Notes: generated by a model from the sequence alone, not told the origin. A DNA stretch of 64,000 nucleotides from Clostridia bacterium (GCA_017395065.1 JAFPWH010000015.1:1-64000); one strand, 5' to 3'; counted from the first letter of the stretch, positions 50,668 through 59,410 are shown. Translations and numbers: made by a program.

Positions 50668-51222
50668 ATGAAAAAGTTCTTAGCGTTCGTTCTGTGCCTG
50701 GTAATGGCATTCGCAGTCGCGGCTATGGCCGAAGACGAAGTCGGTTTTGAAGAGTTCCCCATCGGCGAAGAGCAGGACGTGGGACCCGATGAGATCATCC
50801 ACATCGCCGCCGTTTACTTCCAGCCCGTCGTAATGGAGCCCGCAGCTTCCGCAGGCCTCAGCGTCGAAGAAGCCAACATCCACATGGAGGCCGACGTATC
50901 CGCCAACGAAAACCAGCTGGGCTACGGCGTGGGCGACTGGATCCCCTACCTGTCCATCGACTATAAAGTGGTCGACGGCGAGGGCAATGTGATGGCCGAA
51001 GGCACCTTCATGCCCATGGCCGCTTCCGACGGCCCCCACTACGGCGCCAACATCAAGCTCGACAAGGACGGTCTGTATACCCTGGTCCTCACGATCCACA
51101 GCCCCGCGGAGAACGGCTACCTGCTGCACGTCGACGCCGAGACCGGCGTCGAGGGCCGCTTCTGGGACAGCCCCATCGAAGTCACCTTCGAGGGTTGGGA
51201 ATACTACGTACAGGAGTGGTAA
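50668..51222 (+). CDS. P19/FetP-type periplasmic iron-transport protein
   Basis: The 184-residue protein has a signal peptide (MKKFLAFVLCLVMAFAVAAMA), then the Iron_transport (Tpd/P19) beta-sandwich: IHIAAVYFQPVVMEP, NIHMEADVSANENQLGYGVGDWIPYLSIDYKV, GTFMPMAASDGPHYGANIKLDKDGLYTLVLTIHSP. The Met and His ligands of the copper/iron site known from Campylobacter P19 (M-x-A-D, F-M-P-M, D-G-P-H-Y-G) are conserved. It would deliver iron to FTR1. GGAGG upstream of the ATG; the gap of 109 bases after FTR1 holds nothing obvious. Confidence 0.95.
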   Translation: MKKFLAFVLCLVMAFAVAAMAEDEVGFEEFPIGEEQDVGPDEIIHIAAVYFQPVVMEPAASAGLSVEEANIHMEADVSANENQLGYGVGDWIPYLSIDYKVVDGEGNVMAEGTFMPMAASDGPHYGANIKLDKDGLYTLVLTIHSPAENGYLLHVDAETGVEGRFWDSPIEVTFEGWEYYVQEW

Positions 51223-51444
51223 AATGAGTTCGTCTTCGTGCGCGGCGAAAGAAGGCGCGCACGAAGGCGGTCGTTTTCCGGACTGACCTTACTGCCGGTG
51301 CGCGTTCCGCGGGGGAACCGCGTTCCGGCATTTCTGCCGGAGAGAAAAGAAAAGTCAGCCGCCCGAAACTTTTCCGGGCGGCCGGATTTCCGCTTCTTTC
51401 GCAAAGTGCGTCTCTTTATCACCGAATGCGGAGGGAATTTTACC
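51223..51444 (+). other. Structured leader between P19 and the DUF2318 gene
   Basis: This 222-base gap can fold into several GC-rich hairpins: TTCGTGCGC/GCGCACGAA near 51233-51265, and GCCGCCCG/CGGGCGGC near 51358-51383. Neither is followed by a T-tract, so they are not simple terminators. A long open frame runs through it but lacks a start with a ribosome site. Confidence 0.4.
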
Positions 51445-52851
51445 GTGCTGCATTACATCTACGAGGTCACCTTCAACCTCTTCATCACCGTGACCGTCAT
51501 AACGCTTTTCTTTGCGCTGTGCAAGACCCTGTTTGGCAAAACCGGCTTTCGTATACAGCTGGGCGGAACGATCCTGGGCTTGCTCGCCGCGGGCTACAGG
51601 GCCGTCAGGCACGCGTTCATGTCCACCTTCGACGTGGAGATCAATCTGTACACCTTCTACGTGGGCTTTGTCGCGATGGCGCTGCTTCTGATCCTGCTTA
51701 CGCTTTTTGGCAGGAAGCGCGCGCCCGCGTGGGGCAAGGCGACGGCCGCTTTTTTCAGCGCGCTCGTGAGCGCGGATCTTTTGTTCTACAAGGCATGGAA
51801 AGTAATCTGGGCGCCCGCCGAGTTCGAGACCGCCGGAGAAGGCATCCTCTCCGCGGACTTTATGCTCAGATTTGCGGGCTGGGCGCTGGCACTGATATTG
51901 TTTGCGGTTTACAGCCGCTTTTTGTACCGCTGTCTGATGCGCTTAAGCACCGACGAAGCGCTCTGGACAGGCCGGGACGGCGAAGAAAGGCATAACGGAG
52001 CGCTTGCGCTGCTCGACCTTACGGGCGGGCTTATGCTTGCGACCCTGCTGCTCAATTTCGGCGGGCAGATCCTGCGCGCCTGGCGGCAGAAGAGCTCGCT
52101 GCGCGTGATCGATCCCGAAACGGGCCGGCGCGTTCAGCGGGTGCTGTACAAATTCCGGCCGGACTGGTTCACCGTTCCCAAATCCGGCTCCGCTTACGAC
52201 AAGTGGGAGCAGGGTTTTGCGATGAACGTCGGCAACAACACGAAGCAATTTATTCTCCTGATCGGCCTGATCGTACTGATCCCCCTGACCGTGCTTCTGA
52301 TAAAGAGCTTCTTAAAGCGCGGAAGGTATTCCAACCCCGCGCAGCTAAGGCGCCTTAAAGCCAACCGCCGCCATAACCGCCGCTGGGTCGCGGTGGTCGC
52401 GGTGTGCGGCCTGATCGCTGCCTTCAACCTGACCGCAGTCTACGCGATCGATAATAAGAAAGAAGCCGAACCGGAGCCGGAGAGCTACCAGATCAGCCCT
52501 GACGGCTCGGAGGTACTGATCCCGATCGGGCAGGTGAACGATTACAACCTGCACACCTTCAGCATGAAGACCAAAAACAACGTCGAGGTCCGCTGGCTCG
52601 TCGTGCGAAAGCCCGGCAGCGGCGCTTACGGCGTGGGGCTCAACGCCTGCGACGTGTGCGGGCCTGCGGGGTACATTCAGCGCGGCGACACGGTGGTCTG
52701 CGTAAAATGCGACGTCGTCATGAACACAAACACGATCGGCCTGCCCGGCGGCTGCAATCCGGTGCCGCTGGCCTTCACGGTCGAAGAGGGCAATCTCATC
52801 ATCCGAATGGACGATCTGATCGCCGCCGAAAGCCGCTTCAAAAACAGATAG
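51445..52851 (+). CDS. DUF2318 membrane protein (Fe-S/Cys-rich C-terminus)
   Basis: The 468-residue protein has about eight membrane segments (from VLHYIYEVTFNLFITVTVITLFFAL on) and an outside C-terminal DUF2318 domain with CDVCGPAGYIQRGDTVVCVKCD and GLPGGCNP, i.e. two CxxC pairs plus a further Cys, which suit metal or redox chemistry. It is the equivalent of Cj1660 in the Campylobacter P19 locus. Start is the GTG at 51445 with GGAGGG upstream; the longer frame from 51238 reads through the structured leader and is not convincing. Confidence 0.87.
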   Translation: MLHYIYEVTFNLFITVTVITLFFALCKTLFGKTGFRIQLGGTILGLLAAGYRAVRHAFMSTFDVEINLYTFYVGFVAMALLLILLTLFGRKRAPAWGKATAAFFSALVSADLLFYKAWKVIWAPAEFETAGEGILSADFMLRFAGWALALILFAVYSRFLYRCLMRLSTDEALWTGRDGEERHNGALALLDLTGGLMLATLLLNFGGQILRAWRQKSSLRVIDPETGRRVQRVLYKFRPDWFTVPKSGSAYDKWEQGFAMNVGNNTKQFILLIGLIVLIPLTVLLIKSFLKRGRYSNPAQLRRLKANRRHNRRWVAVVAVCGLIAAFNLTAVYAIDNKKEAEPEPESYQISPDGSEVLIPIGQVNDYNLHTFSMKTKNNVEVRWLVVRKPGSGAYGVGLNACDVCGPAGYIQRGDTVVCVKCDVVMNTNTIGLPGGCNPVPLAFTVEEGNLIIRMDDLIAAESRFKNR

Positions 52852-52864
52852 GGAGGGGATACGC

Positions 52865-54169
52865 TTGCTGTTTCGTATGATAAAGGGCGCGCTGCTCAGG
52901 CAAAAAAGCAAAATGCTTCTGATCGCGCTCACGATCGCGCTGGGGGCGTCTCTTTCCACCTCGATGATCAACGTCATGCTGGACGTGCGCGACAAGGTGC
53001 AGGAAGAAATGAAAGCGTTCGGCGCGAACATCATCGTAAAGCCCAACGATTCCACGCTGCTGGGCGACATGTACGCCATAGAGGACGAGGGCAGCGCGTT
53101 CCTCAAGCAAAGCTGGCTGAAGGAAGAAGAGCTCGGCAAGATCAAGGAGATCTTCTGGACGTTCCAGATCAGGAACTTTGCGCCGTTTCTGAACGTGAGC
53201 GCCGAAACGGATACCGGACGCCCCGTACAGCTGGTCGGCACCTGGTTTAACCATCATCTGTCCCTGGCCACGGGCGAAGAGCTGGACGCGGGCGTAAAGG
53301 ACCTGCGCTCCTGGTGGGATCTGACAAAGGGCGAGTGGATCGACGAAAGCGAGCCTGACGCCCTGAATCAGGTCATGCTGGGAAAGGATCTGGCAGGCGA
53401 GCTCGGGCTGACCGAAGGCGATACGCTCACGCTGAACGGCAGGGCGGCCTCGAGGACGGTCACCGTCCGCGCGGTCTTCGACAGCGGAGAGGACGCGGAC
53501 GCGCAGATCTGGATGCCGCTCGACCTTGCGCAGGCCCTGAGCGGGCTGGAGGGCTGCGTCGGCACCGTGGAGGTCAGCGCCATCACGGAGCCGGACAACG
53601 AACTGTCGCTGCGCGCCGCGCGAAACCCCGGAGGCCTCAGCGCAAAGGAATGGGACCAGTGGTACTGCACCGCCTACGTCAGCGCCATCTGCTATCAGAT
53701 CACCGAGGTCATGAGCAACTCGACCGCCGGCGCCGTACGGCAGGTGGCCGAGGGCGAAGGCGCGATACTGGAAAAGACCGAGCTGCTCATGATCATGATC
53801 ACGGCGCTTTCGCTGGTGGGCGTGGCGCTTGGCATAAGCAACCTCGTGACCGCGTCCGTCATGGAGCGCGCGCAGGAGATCGGCCTGCTCAAGGCCATCG
53901 GTGCAAAGGACAAGGCCGTGACCGGCGTGATCATGGCGGAAATACTGATCACGGCGCTCTTCGGCATGGCGGTCGGCTACTTTATGGGGCTGGGCTTTGC
54001 GGAGTTCATAGGCCGTCAGGTCTTCGCTGCTTCGATCGACATAAAGCCCATCGTGATCCCGATCGTCGCGGCGGCGATCAGCCTGGTCACCGTCGCGGGC
54101 AGTCTCCCCGCGATCCGCATGATCCTGAAGACCGATCCCGCCGTGGTGCTGCACGGCAGCAAGGCTTAG
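52865..54169 (+). CDS. FtsX-like ABC permease of the P19 locus (Cj1661-like)
   Basis: The 434-residue protein has an N-terminal helix (MLLIALTIALGASLSTSMINVML), an outside MacB-type domain (about 45-290) and three C-terminal helices with VMERAQEIGLLKAIGAKDKAVTGVIMAEI. TTG start at 52865 with GGGAGGGG upstream, 14 bases after the DUF2318 gene. In Campylobacter the equivalent gene is needed for iron uptake with P19, though its substrate is not settled. Confidence 0.88.
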   Translation: MLFRMIKGALLRQKSKMLLIALTIALGASLSTSMINVMLDVRDKVQEEMKAFGANIIVKPNDSTLLGDMYAIEDEGSAFLKQSWLKEEELGKIKEIFWTFQIRNFAPFLNVSAETDTGRPVQLVGTWFNHHLSLATGEELDAGVKDLRSWWDLTKGEWIDESEPDALNQVMLGKDLAGELGLTEGDTLTLNGRAASRTVTVRAVFDSGEDADAQIWMPLDLAQALSGLEGCVGTVEVSAITEPDNELSLRAARNPGGLSAKEWDQWYCTAYVSAICYQITEVMSNSTAGAVRQVAEGEGAILEKTELLMIMITALSLVGVALGISNLVTASVMERAQEIGLLKAIGAKDKAVTGVIMAEILITALFGMAVGYFMGLGFAEFIGRQVFAASIDIKPIVIPIVAAAISLVTVAGSLPAIRMILKTDPAVVLHGSKA

Positions 54170-54184
54170 AAGGGAGGCAGGGCT

Positions 54185-55732
54185 ATGTCGAAACGCAGAA
54201 TGTTCTTCAAAATGATAACCGCCTCGCTTTTACGGCGCAGGAGCCGCATGCTGATCGCGCTTTTGTCCATCGCCGTGGGCGCGACGATTTTGGCCGGCCT
54301 CGTGACCGTATACGTGGACGTGCCGCGCCAGATGGCCGCTTCGTTTCGCTCCTACGGCGCGAACATGCTTCTGATGCCGGGCGAAAAAAAGGCCCTGAAC
54401 CGGGAAAGCACAGACGAAGCGCTTTCGCTGATCAGCCGGGAAAAGCTTCAGGGCGCGTCGCCATACCGTTACATTTCCGCCGAGTTTATGGGCAATCAGA
54501 CGGGCGAGGGCAAATACTCGAGCCAGCTCAAGTTCATGACGGCGGGCACTTCCTTTGACGAGGTGCAAAAGACCAGCCCCTATTTCGCCGTCGAGGGCAG
54601 GTATCCCGAGGCGCCCAGAGAGGCGCTGGTGGGAAAGAACGTGGCCGCCACCGTCGGCGTTAAGCCGGGCGGGAACGTGCGCCTCGCCTACGACAGGGTG
54701 AAAACCGTCGCCGCGGGTCAGACGCAAAGGGAGCTTCAGGGCAGCGCCCCGGGCTATTACGACGCAGAGGTCGGCGCGACCGTCCTTCTGAACGAAGACG
54801 GCACGATCGCGGCCGTGGCCATGGACCTGAGCCGCCAGACGCCCTTCCGCGTCGCGGGGCTCACGACCGACAGCTTTACGGACACATACGGCGTCGCGCA
54901 CGCCGAAAGCTTTACCGATCAGTTTATCGGAAAGCAGATTCCGCTAACGATGAGCGCCTCGGCGGACGATCTCGACGAATACATCGACGCAGTCAGCGGC
55001 GCGACCGCAAGCTGCAAGGCCGTCGTGGACGCCGTGAACGCGGCGAGCGAGACCGGCACGCACAGCGCCGGGCAGCAGATCACCGACACCGAGCGCGCCG
55101 CGATGAGCTTTACCGTGGTCGGCATCCTCGAAACCGGCGGCGAAGAGGAGGATTACATCTACCTTTCGCAAAGGGACATGGAGGATCTGACGGACGAAAG
55201 GGACGTTTACGACGTCGTGGAGCTGAGCGTGAGCGGCAGCAGCGAGGAACTGAGCGCCCTTGCAGGCGAGATTAACGAAAAGACGGGTCTGGAGGCGCGC
55301 CTCGTAAAGCGCGTTACGAAATCCGAGGCCGGCGTGCTCGGAAAGCTGCAGGCGCTGGTGTTCCTGGTCACGCTCGTGGTGCTCGTTCTTACGATGATCA
55401 GCGTGTCCACGACAATGACCGCCGTGGTCAGCGAGCGCCGAAAGGAGATCGGCTTAAGGAAGGCGCTGGGCGCCTCCGACGGCTCCATCCGCGTGGAATT
55501 TCTGGGAGAGGGCCTGTTTCTGGGGCTGCTCGGCGGCGTCGTCGGCGCGGTCCTGGGCTATGTGTTCGCGCTCGTGGTGAGCCGCCGGGTGTTCGGCAGC
55601 GACCTGCAGTTCAACTTCCTGCTGGTGCCCGCGACGATACTGGTCTCGATGCTGGTCTCGGCGCTGAGCTGTCTGATCCCCGTAAAGAGAGCGGTCGCCA
55701 TCGATCCCGCGCTGGTGCTGAAAGGAGAATAG
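54185..55732 (+). CDS. FtsX-like ABC permease with inserted FMN-binding domain
   Basis: The 515-residue protein has the FtsX layout: N-terminal helix (about 20-45), outside domain, and C-terminal helices with SERRKEIGLRKALGASDGSIRVEFLGEG. Unlike its partner it carries an insert at residues about 188-287 that fits FMN_bind (PF04205): PGYYDAEVGATVLLNEDGTI, QTPFRVAGL, FTDQFIGKQIPL and IDAVSGATASCKAVVDAV. The SGAT motif (Thr274, codon 55004-55006) is the place where ApbE attaches FMN to threonine in NqrC/RnfG-type domains. The flavin would lie outside the membrane. No apbE is in the window. A redox role in handling iron is inference. Confidence 0.87.
   Translation: MSKRRMFFKMITASLLRRRSRMLIALLSIAVGATILAGLVTVYVDVPRQMAASFRSYGANMLLMPGEKKALNRESTDEALSLISREKLQGASPYRYISAEFMGNQTGEGKYSSQLKFMTAGTSFDEVQKTSPYFAVEGRYPEAPREALVGKNVAATVGVKPGGNVRLAYDRVKTVAAGQTQRELQGSAPGYYDAEVGATVLLNEDGTIAAVAMDLSRQTPFRVAGLTTDSFTDTYGVAHAESFTDQFIGKQIPLTMSASADDLDEYIDAVSGATASCKAVVDAVNAASETGTHSAGQQITDTERAAMSFTVVGILETGGEEEDYIYLSQRDMEDLTDERDVYDVVELSVSGSSEELSALAGEINEKTGLEARLVKRVTKSEAGVLGKLQALVFLVTLVVLVLTMISVSTTMTAVVSERRKEIGLRKALGASDGSIRVEFLGEGLFLGLLGGVVGAVLGYVFALVVSRRVFGSDLQFNFLLVPATILVSMLVSALSCLIPVKRAVAIDPALVLKGE
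54746..55045 (+). other. FMN-binding domain (FMN_bind) inside the permease
   Basis: This stretch codes for residues 188-287 of the permease at 54185. It begins with PGY, has the DGTI turn, a QTP version of the ETPG motif, FTDQFIGK, and the flavinylation motif D-A-V-SGAT. The equivalent part of the partner permease at 52865 has no such sequence. Confidence 0.82.
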
Positions 55733-55735
55733 AAC

Positions 55736-56410
55736 ATGAGTCTGCTCGAAATAAAAAACGTATCCAAAATCTACGGAGAACTCAAGGCGCTGGACGACGT
55801 GAGCCTGTCCGTGGAAAAGGGCGAATGGGTCGCCATCATGGGGCCGTCCGGCTCCGGCAAATCCACGATGATGAACATCATCGGCTGCATGGACAAGCCC
55901 ACCAAAGGGCAGGTGCTGCTGGACGGCGTGGACATCTCGAAGGAGTCCGGCAGGAAGCTTACCGAGATTCGCCGCGACAAGATCGGGCTGATCTTCCAGC
56001 AGTTCCACATGGTCAGTTACCTGACCGCCGTGGAAAACGTGATGGTGAGCCAGTATTATCATTCCATGCCGGACGAAAAGGAAGCCCTCGAGGCGCTGGA
56101 CAGGGTGGGCCTTAAGCAGCGCGCGCGGCATCTGCCCAGCCAGCTCTCCGGCGGCGAACAGCAAAGGGTGTGCGTGGCGCGGGCACTGATCAACCATCCG
56201 GAATTGATCCTGGCGGACGAACCCACGGGCAACCTGGACGAGGCCAACGAGAACATCGTGCTGGATCTGTTCAGGCAATTGCACCGCGAGGGCACGACGC
56301 TGATCGTCGTCACTCACGACCCCGAGGTCGGCGAGGCCGCACAGCGCATGATCGTGCTGGAACACGGCAGGGTGGCCCGGGAAGTCGTCAATGAAAGCTT
56401 TGAAGCGTGA
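55736..56410 (+). CDS. ABC transporter ATP-binding protein (Cj1663-like)
   Basis: The 224-residue ATPase has Walker [10 protein letters not shown], signature [15 protein letters not shown], Walker [14 protein letters not shown] and the H-loop VVTHD. It is of the MacB/LolD class and should energise the two permeases upstream, with three bases between stop and start. The ribosome site AAAGGAGA lies in the end of the permease gene. Confidence 0.95.
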   Translation: MSLLEIKNVSKIYGELKALDDVSLSVEKGEWVAIMGPSGSGKSTMMNIIGCMDKPTKGQVLLDGVDISKESGRKLTEIRRDKIGLIFQQFHMVSYLTAVENVMVSQYYHSMPDEKEALEALDRVGLKQRARHLPSQLSGGEQQRVCVARALINHPELILADEPTGNLDEANENIVLDLFRQLHREGTTLIVVTHDPEVGEAAQRMIVLEHGRVAREVVNESFEA

Positions 56411-56477
56411 CGCGCCGGGCAGGCGCATCACGGGCGTATTCTGAATCGAACAGACTGCAACAGAAGGAGGATAATCC

Positions 56478-56960
56478 ATGAAAAAGTTCCTGTGCATACT
56501 GACCTGCGCCGTGCTCGCGCTGAGTCTCGTCTGCGTCGCCGAGCAGGAGGTGGACGCGGTGTCGTCCGCCTCGACCGCCTCCTATTTCGACGGCATCAGC
56601 GGTGACGAACTGATGGACGCGATCAACAGCTACACTGGCTTTTATGCCGTCGCTTCCGTCAACAGCGACGGCACGCCGAACATCGCCTACTTCATCTATG
56701 CCATGGTGAAGCTGGACGATACCTACTACCTGCAGCTTGGTCTGAGCCCCAATCAGACCACGCTAAACATAGACAACGGCTCATCCCTTATGGCCATGTA
56801 CGGCAAAACGCCCGAGGCTTATCCGTACGCTTCCGTGGGCGCGCGCATGTATCTGCAAAAGGTCGTGGACGAAGAGACGCTGCTTGCGCTCTCCGCCTTC
56901 TCGCCCGCAGGCTATACGCCGCTTTACTACAAAGTGACAAAGACCGTTCCGATGGGCTGA
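56478..56960 (+). CDS. Secreted PNPOx-like split-barrel flavoprotein
   Basis: The 160-residue protein has a signal peptide (MKKFLCILTCAVLALSLVCVA) and then the pyridoxamine-phosphate-oxidase-like fold: GDELMDAINSYTGFYAVASVNSDGTPNIAYFIYAMVKLDDTYYLQLGLSPNQT. Cytoplasmic relatives bind FMN; export is unusual. AGGAGG precedes the ATG, 67 bases after the ATPase gene, so it probably ends the iron operon. In Campylobacter the same position holds thioredoxin-like redox proteins, which suggests that this one also serves electron transfer, as an inference. Bases 56961-57124 hold a weak GAGCGC/GCGCTC hairpin only. Confidence 0.8.
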   Translation: MKKFLCILTCAVLALSLVCVAEQEVDAVSSASTASYFDGISGDELMDAINSYTGFYAVASVNSDGTPNIAYFIYAMVKLDDTYYLQLGLSPNQTTLNIDNGSSLMAMYGKTPEAYPYASVGARMYLQKVVDEETLLALSAFSPAGYTPLYYKVTKTVPMG

Positions 56961-57124
56961 GCGCAAAAACAAAAGAGCGCCTTGCGCTCCCGGTCCGTCA
57001 AGCTGTGTGTTACAAAGCTGCCCGGATTCTCTTGAATCCTGTCCGGCTTATTCAGACACGGCAGATCACTTCTTTGACTCCTTTGCGGGGTGCGGATTAT
57101 TTTGCGCTTATGAGGGCTTGCGGG

Positions 57125-57154
57125 TTGACGCTCTTTTTGCTTTGGTAGTATAAT
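57125..57154 (+). promoter_or_regulatory. Promoter of the NodB-family deacetylase gene
   Basis: TTGACG (57125-57130), 18-base spacer, TATAAT (57149-57154), 31 bases before the ATG. Confidence 0.75.
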
Positions 57155-57184
57155 AGGGCATACCAAAGATAAAGGAGCTTTCTC

Positions 57185-57985
57185 ATGAACACCATCTACC
57201 ATTGCTTCCCCGGCGGGAAACACAAGGCGCTCACGTTCAGCTATGACGACGGCAAGGTGTTTGACCGCCATCTGGTCGAGGTTTTCAACAAAAACGGGCT
57301 GAAGGGCACGTTCAATCTGAACAGCGGCATCATGCCCCGCGATCCGGACAGGATACAGCCGGGTGAGGTCAAAACGCTCTACGCGGGCCACGAGGTCGCC
57401 TGCCACACGTACACGCATCCCACCATCGCGCGCTGTCCCGCGGAGGGCGTGGTGCAGCAGGTTCTGGAGGACAGGCGGCTGTTGGAGGAGATGTGCGGCT
57501 ATGCCGTGCGGGGGCTTGCCTATCCCAACGGCTCCTTCAGCCCGGAGATCATGGCGCTTTTGCCCTACACAGGCATCCGCTACGCCCGCACCGTGACCAG
57601 CACGATGGGCTTTGCGATGCCGACGAACTACATGGCCTGGGACGCGACCTGCCACCACAAGCGGGATTTGATGAACCTGGGCGAGCAGTTTTTGGGGCTG
57701 TACAAGACGCAGTACCTGTACCTGATGTACGTCTGGGGCCATTCCTATGAGTTCGATATGGACGGCAACTGGCAATTGATCGAGGACTTCTGCGCCAAAA
57801 TGGGCGGCAAGGACGACATCTGGTACGCGACCAACATACAGATCGCCGAGGACGAGGACGCGTTCAAGCGCCTGATCTTCACCTCCGACTTAAAGCACGT
57901 GCACAACCCCTCCTTCCAGAGCGTGTGGCTGAGCGTGAACAACGAGATCGTGGAGGTCAAGGGCGGCGCGTACGCGAGCCTGTAA
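57185..57985 (+). CDS. Polysaccharide deacetylase family protein, cytoplasmic
   Basis: The 266-residue protein has the NodB motifs TFSYDDG (metal Asp, residue about 18), HEVACHTYTHPTI (two metal His) and GLAYPNGSF. It has no signal peptide or anchor, so it may act on a soluble sugar or nucleotide-linked substrate inside the cell. The C-terminal DMDGNWQLIEDFC...DDIWYATN segment is typical of the family branch found next to sugar-use genes. It stands alone between its own promoter and the next one. GGAG precedes the ATG. Confidence 0.87.
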   Translation: MNTIYHCFPGGKHKALTFSYDDGKVFDRHLVEVFNKNGLKGTFNLNSGIMPRDPDRIQPGEVKTLYAGHEVACHTYTHPTIARCPAEGVVQQVLEDRRLLEEMCGYAVRGLAYPNGSFSPEIMALLPYTGIRYARTVTSTMGFAMPTNYMAWDATCHHKRDLMNLGEQFLGLYKTQYLYLMYVWGHSYEFDMDGNWQLIEDFCAKMGGKDDIWYATNIQIAEDEDAFKRLIFTSDLKHVHNPSFQSVWLSVNNEIVEVKGGAYASL

Positions 57986-58014
57986 AGTACACTTTTCGGA
58001 TTGCGTCCGGACGA

Positions 58015-58044
58015 TTGACAGAAATAAGGCGCATACGTTATAAT
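58015..58044 (+). promoter_or_regulatory. Promoter of the DUF6273 gene
   Basis: TTGACA (58015-58020), 18-base spacer, TATAAT (58039-58044). Confidence 0.8.
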
Positions 58045-58118
58045 ACGGTCAGCCTGCGTACCGGCTTGAACGCTGTTCGGGCCGGTATGATTCTGTGGGT
58101 TTCGGGAGGAAAAAGTTC

Positions 58119-58823
58119 ATGACGAAGAGGATCTGCGCACTTTTGCTCTGCCTTACGCTGACGCTTGGCCTTAGCGCCCTGGGCGAGCCCCTCGTGGGCG
58201 CGCACGGTGTAAACGTTCCGAATGTGGGCGACGTCGTCACTTTCGGCGTGTACGAACAGGACAACGTGCTCTCAAACGGCACCGAGCCGCTCGAATGGCT
58301 CGTTCTGGAGATCAAAAACGGCTGCGCGCTGCTGTATACCAAGTACGTCATCGACTGGGATTACTTCAACAGCGGCAACGGCGGCGGCGAGAAGAAGTAC
58401 GTCTGGAAGCAGAACACCATCTACGAGTGGCTGAACGACGATTTCTTAAGCAGTGCCTTTACGCCCGCCGAGCAGGCGCTTCTGTGCGAGACGACGCCCT
58501 ACGGGGAAACCGTCGGCAGGGTGACGCTGCTCAGCTACGCCGAGGCGAACAGCCTGTTCAAGAGTACGAAAGCCCGCATCGGCCTGCCTACCAAGGCGGC
58601 GCTGGCCAAGGGCGCCTACGTCTGGGAGGACGGCGGCGGCTGCTGGACCTGGCTGCGCACTCCCGCCCGCGTGTACGATTACACCCAGCGCGACTGGGAC
58701 TACATGGACTGGCGCGAAGCCGTCTGCGGCATCACCGGCAACGGCAGCATGGACGACTGGGGCTACATCGTCAACCGCACCCGCAGGGGCGTAAGACCCG
58801 CGGTGTGGGTGAAGCTGCACTGA
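58119..58823 (+). CDS. Secreted DUF6273 protein
   Basis: The 234-residue protein has a signal peptide (MTKRICALLLCLTLTLGLSALG) and a DUF6273 domain from about residue 35: VVTFGVYEQD, LEWLVLEIKNGCALL, IYEWLNDDFLSSAFTPAEQ and the closing GVRPAVWVKL. It is a paralogue of the domain at 5378 and shows the same W-L-N-x-x-F-L motif. A Trp/Cys-rich turn (GGGCWTWLRTPARVYDY) is distinctive. Function unknown; probably surface or extracellular. ATG at 58119 with GGGAGG nine bases upstream. Host-like codon use, unlike the copy at 5378. Confidence 0.85.
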   Translation: MTKRICALLLCLTLTLGLSALGEPLVGAHGVNVPNVGDVVTFGVYEQDNVLSNGTEPLEWLVLEIKNGCALLYTKYVIDWDYFNSGNGGGEKKYVWKQNTIYEWLNDDFLSSAFTPAEQALLCETTPYGETVGRVTLLSYAEANSLFKSTKARIGLPTKAALAKGAYVWEDGGGCWTWLRTPARVYDYTQRDWDYMDWREAVCGITGNGSMDDWGYIVNRTRRGVRPAVWVKLH

Positions 58824-58836
58824 GAAAAAGCGCACA

Positions 58837-58875
58837 AGCAAAGCTGCGGACAGCCTCCGCAGCTTCGCTGTTTTT
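58837..58875 (+). terminator. Terminator of the DUF6273 gene
   Basis: AGCAAAGCTGCGGA pairs with TCCGCAGCTTCGCT, followed by GTTTTT. Confidence 0.88.
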
Positions 58876-58910
58876 GGGGGTTTAGCGGATAAACAGCCGC
58901 AAACCGCCGC

Positions 58911-59410
58911 GACGGACATATTGCGGAATTTGGATAACCTCCGATTAATGCATGAATATGCGTCGTCTCCGTAGCGGCGGCAATCTGCCGCCATAAGCAT
59001 TGCGTATACGAGACGATATAACGTAAAACGTAATTCCCCTGCGTATACCCCCGTAGCGGCGGCGTCTACGCCGCCATGGGCATTGCGTATACGAAACGAT
59101 GCAGCGTAAAGCGCGATTTCCCGCGTATCCGCCGCACCCATGGCGGCAGATTGCCGCCGCTACGGACAGATTGCGAAATTTGGATAACCTCCGTTTAGTG
59201 CATGAATATGCGTCGTCACCGTAGCGGCGGCAACCTGCCGCCATAGGCATTGCGTATACGAGACGATATAACGTAAAGCGTAATTCCCCTGCGTATACCC
59301 CCGTAGCGGCGGCGTCTACGCCGCCATGGGCATTGCGTATACGAAACGATGCGGCGTAAAGCGCGATTTCCCGCGTATCCGCCTCGCCCATGGCGGCAGA
59401 TTGCCGCCGC
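58911..59410. repeat. Palindromic repeat cluster C: two tandem 250-bp units
   Basis: 58911-59160 and 59161-59410 are near-identical direct copies with a period of exactly 250 bases. Each unit holds three hairpin elements: plus GTAGCGGCGGCAA(T/C)CTGCCGCC (58971, 59221), plus CCGTAGCGGCGGCGTCTACG (59051, 59301) and an inverted CATGGCGGCAGATTGCCGCC (59139, 59389). GCGTATACGA motifs follow the heads. Frames on the minus strand through the repeats lack ribosome sites and are not genes. Confidence 0.88.

Noticed and set aside
51238-51444. N-terminal extension of the DUF2318 protein
   Set aside because: The extra 69 residues are Arg/Pro-rich, overlap stable hairpins and have no ribosome site; the GTG at 51445 has a good one.
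58911-59410. Possible CRISPR array
   Set aside because: The repeat period is 250 bases, the units are near-identical throughout with no unique spacers, and palindromes occur in both orientations; no cas genes nearby.
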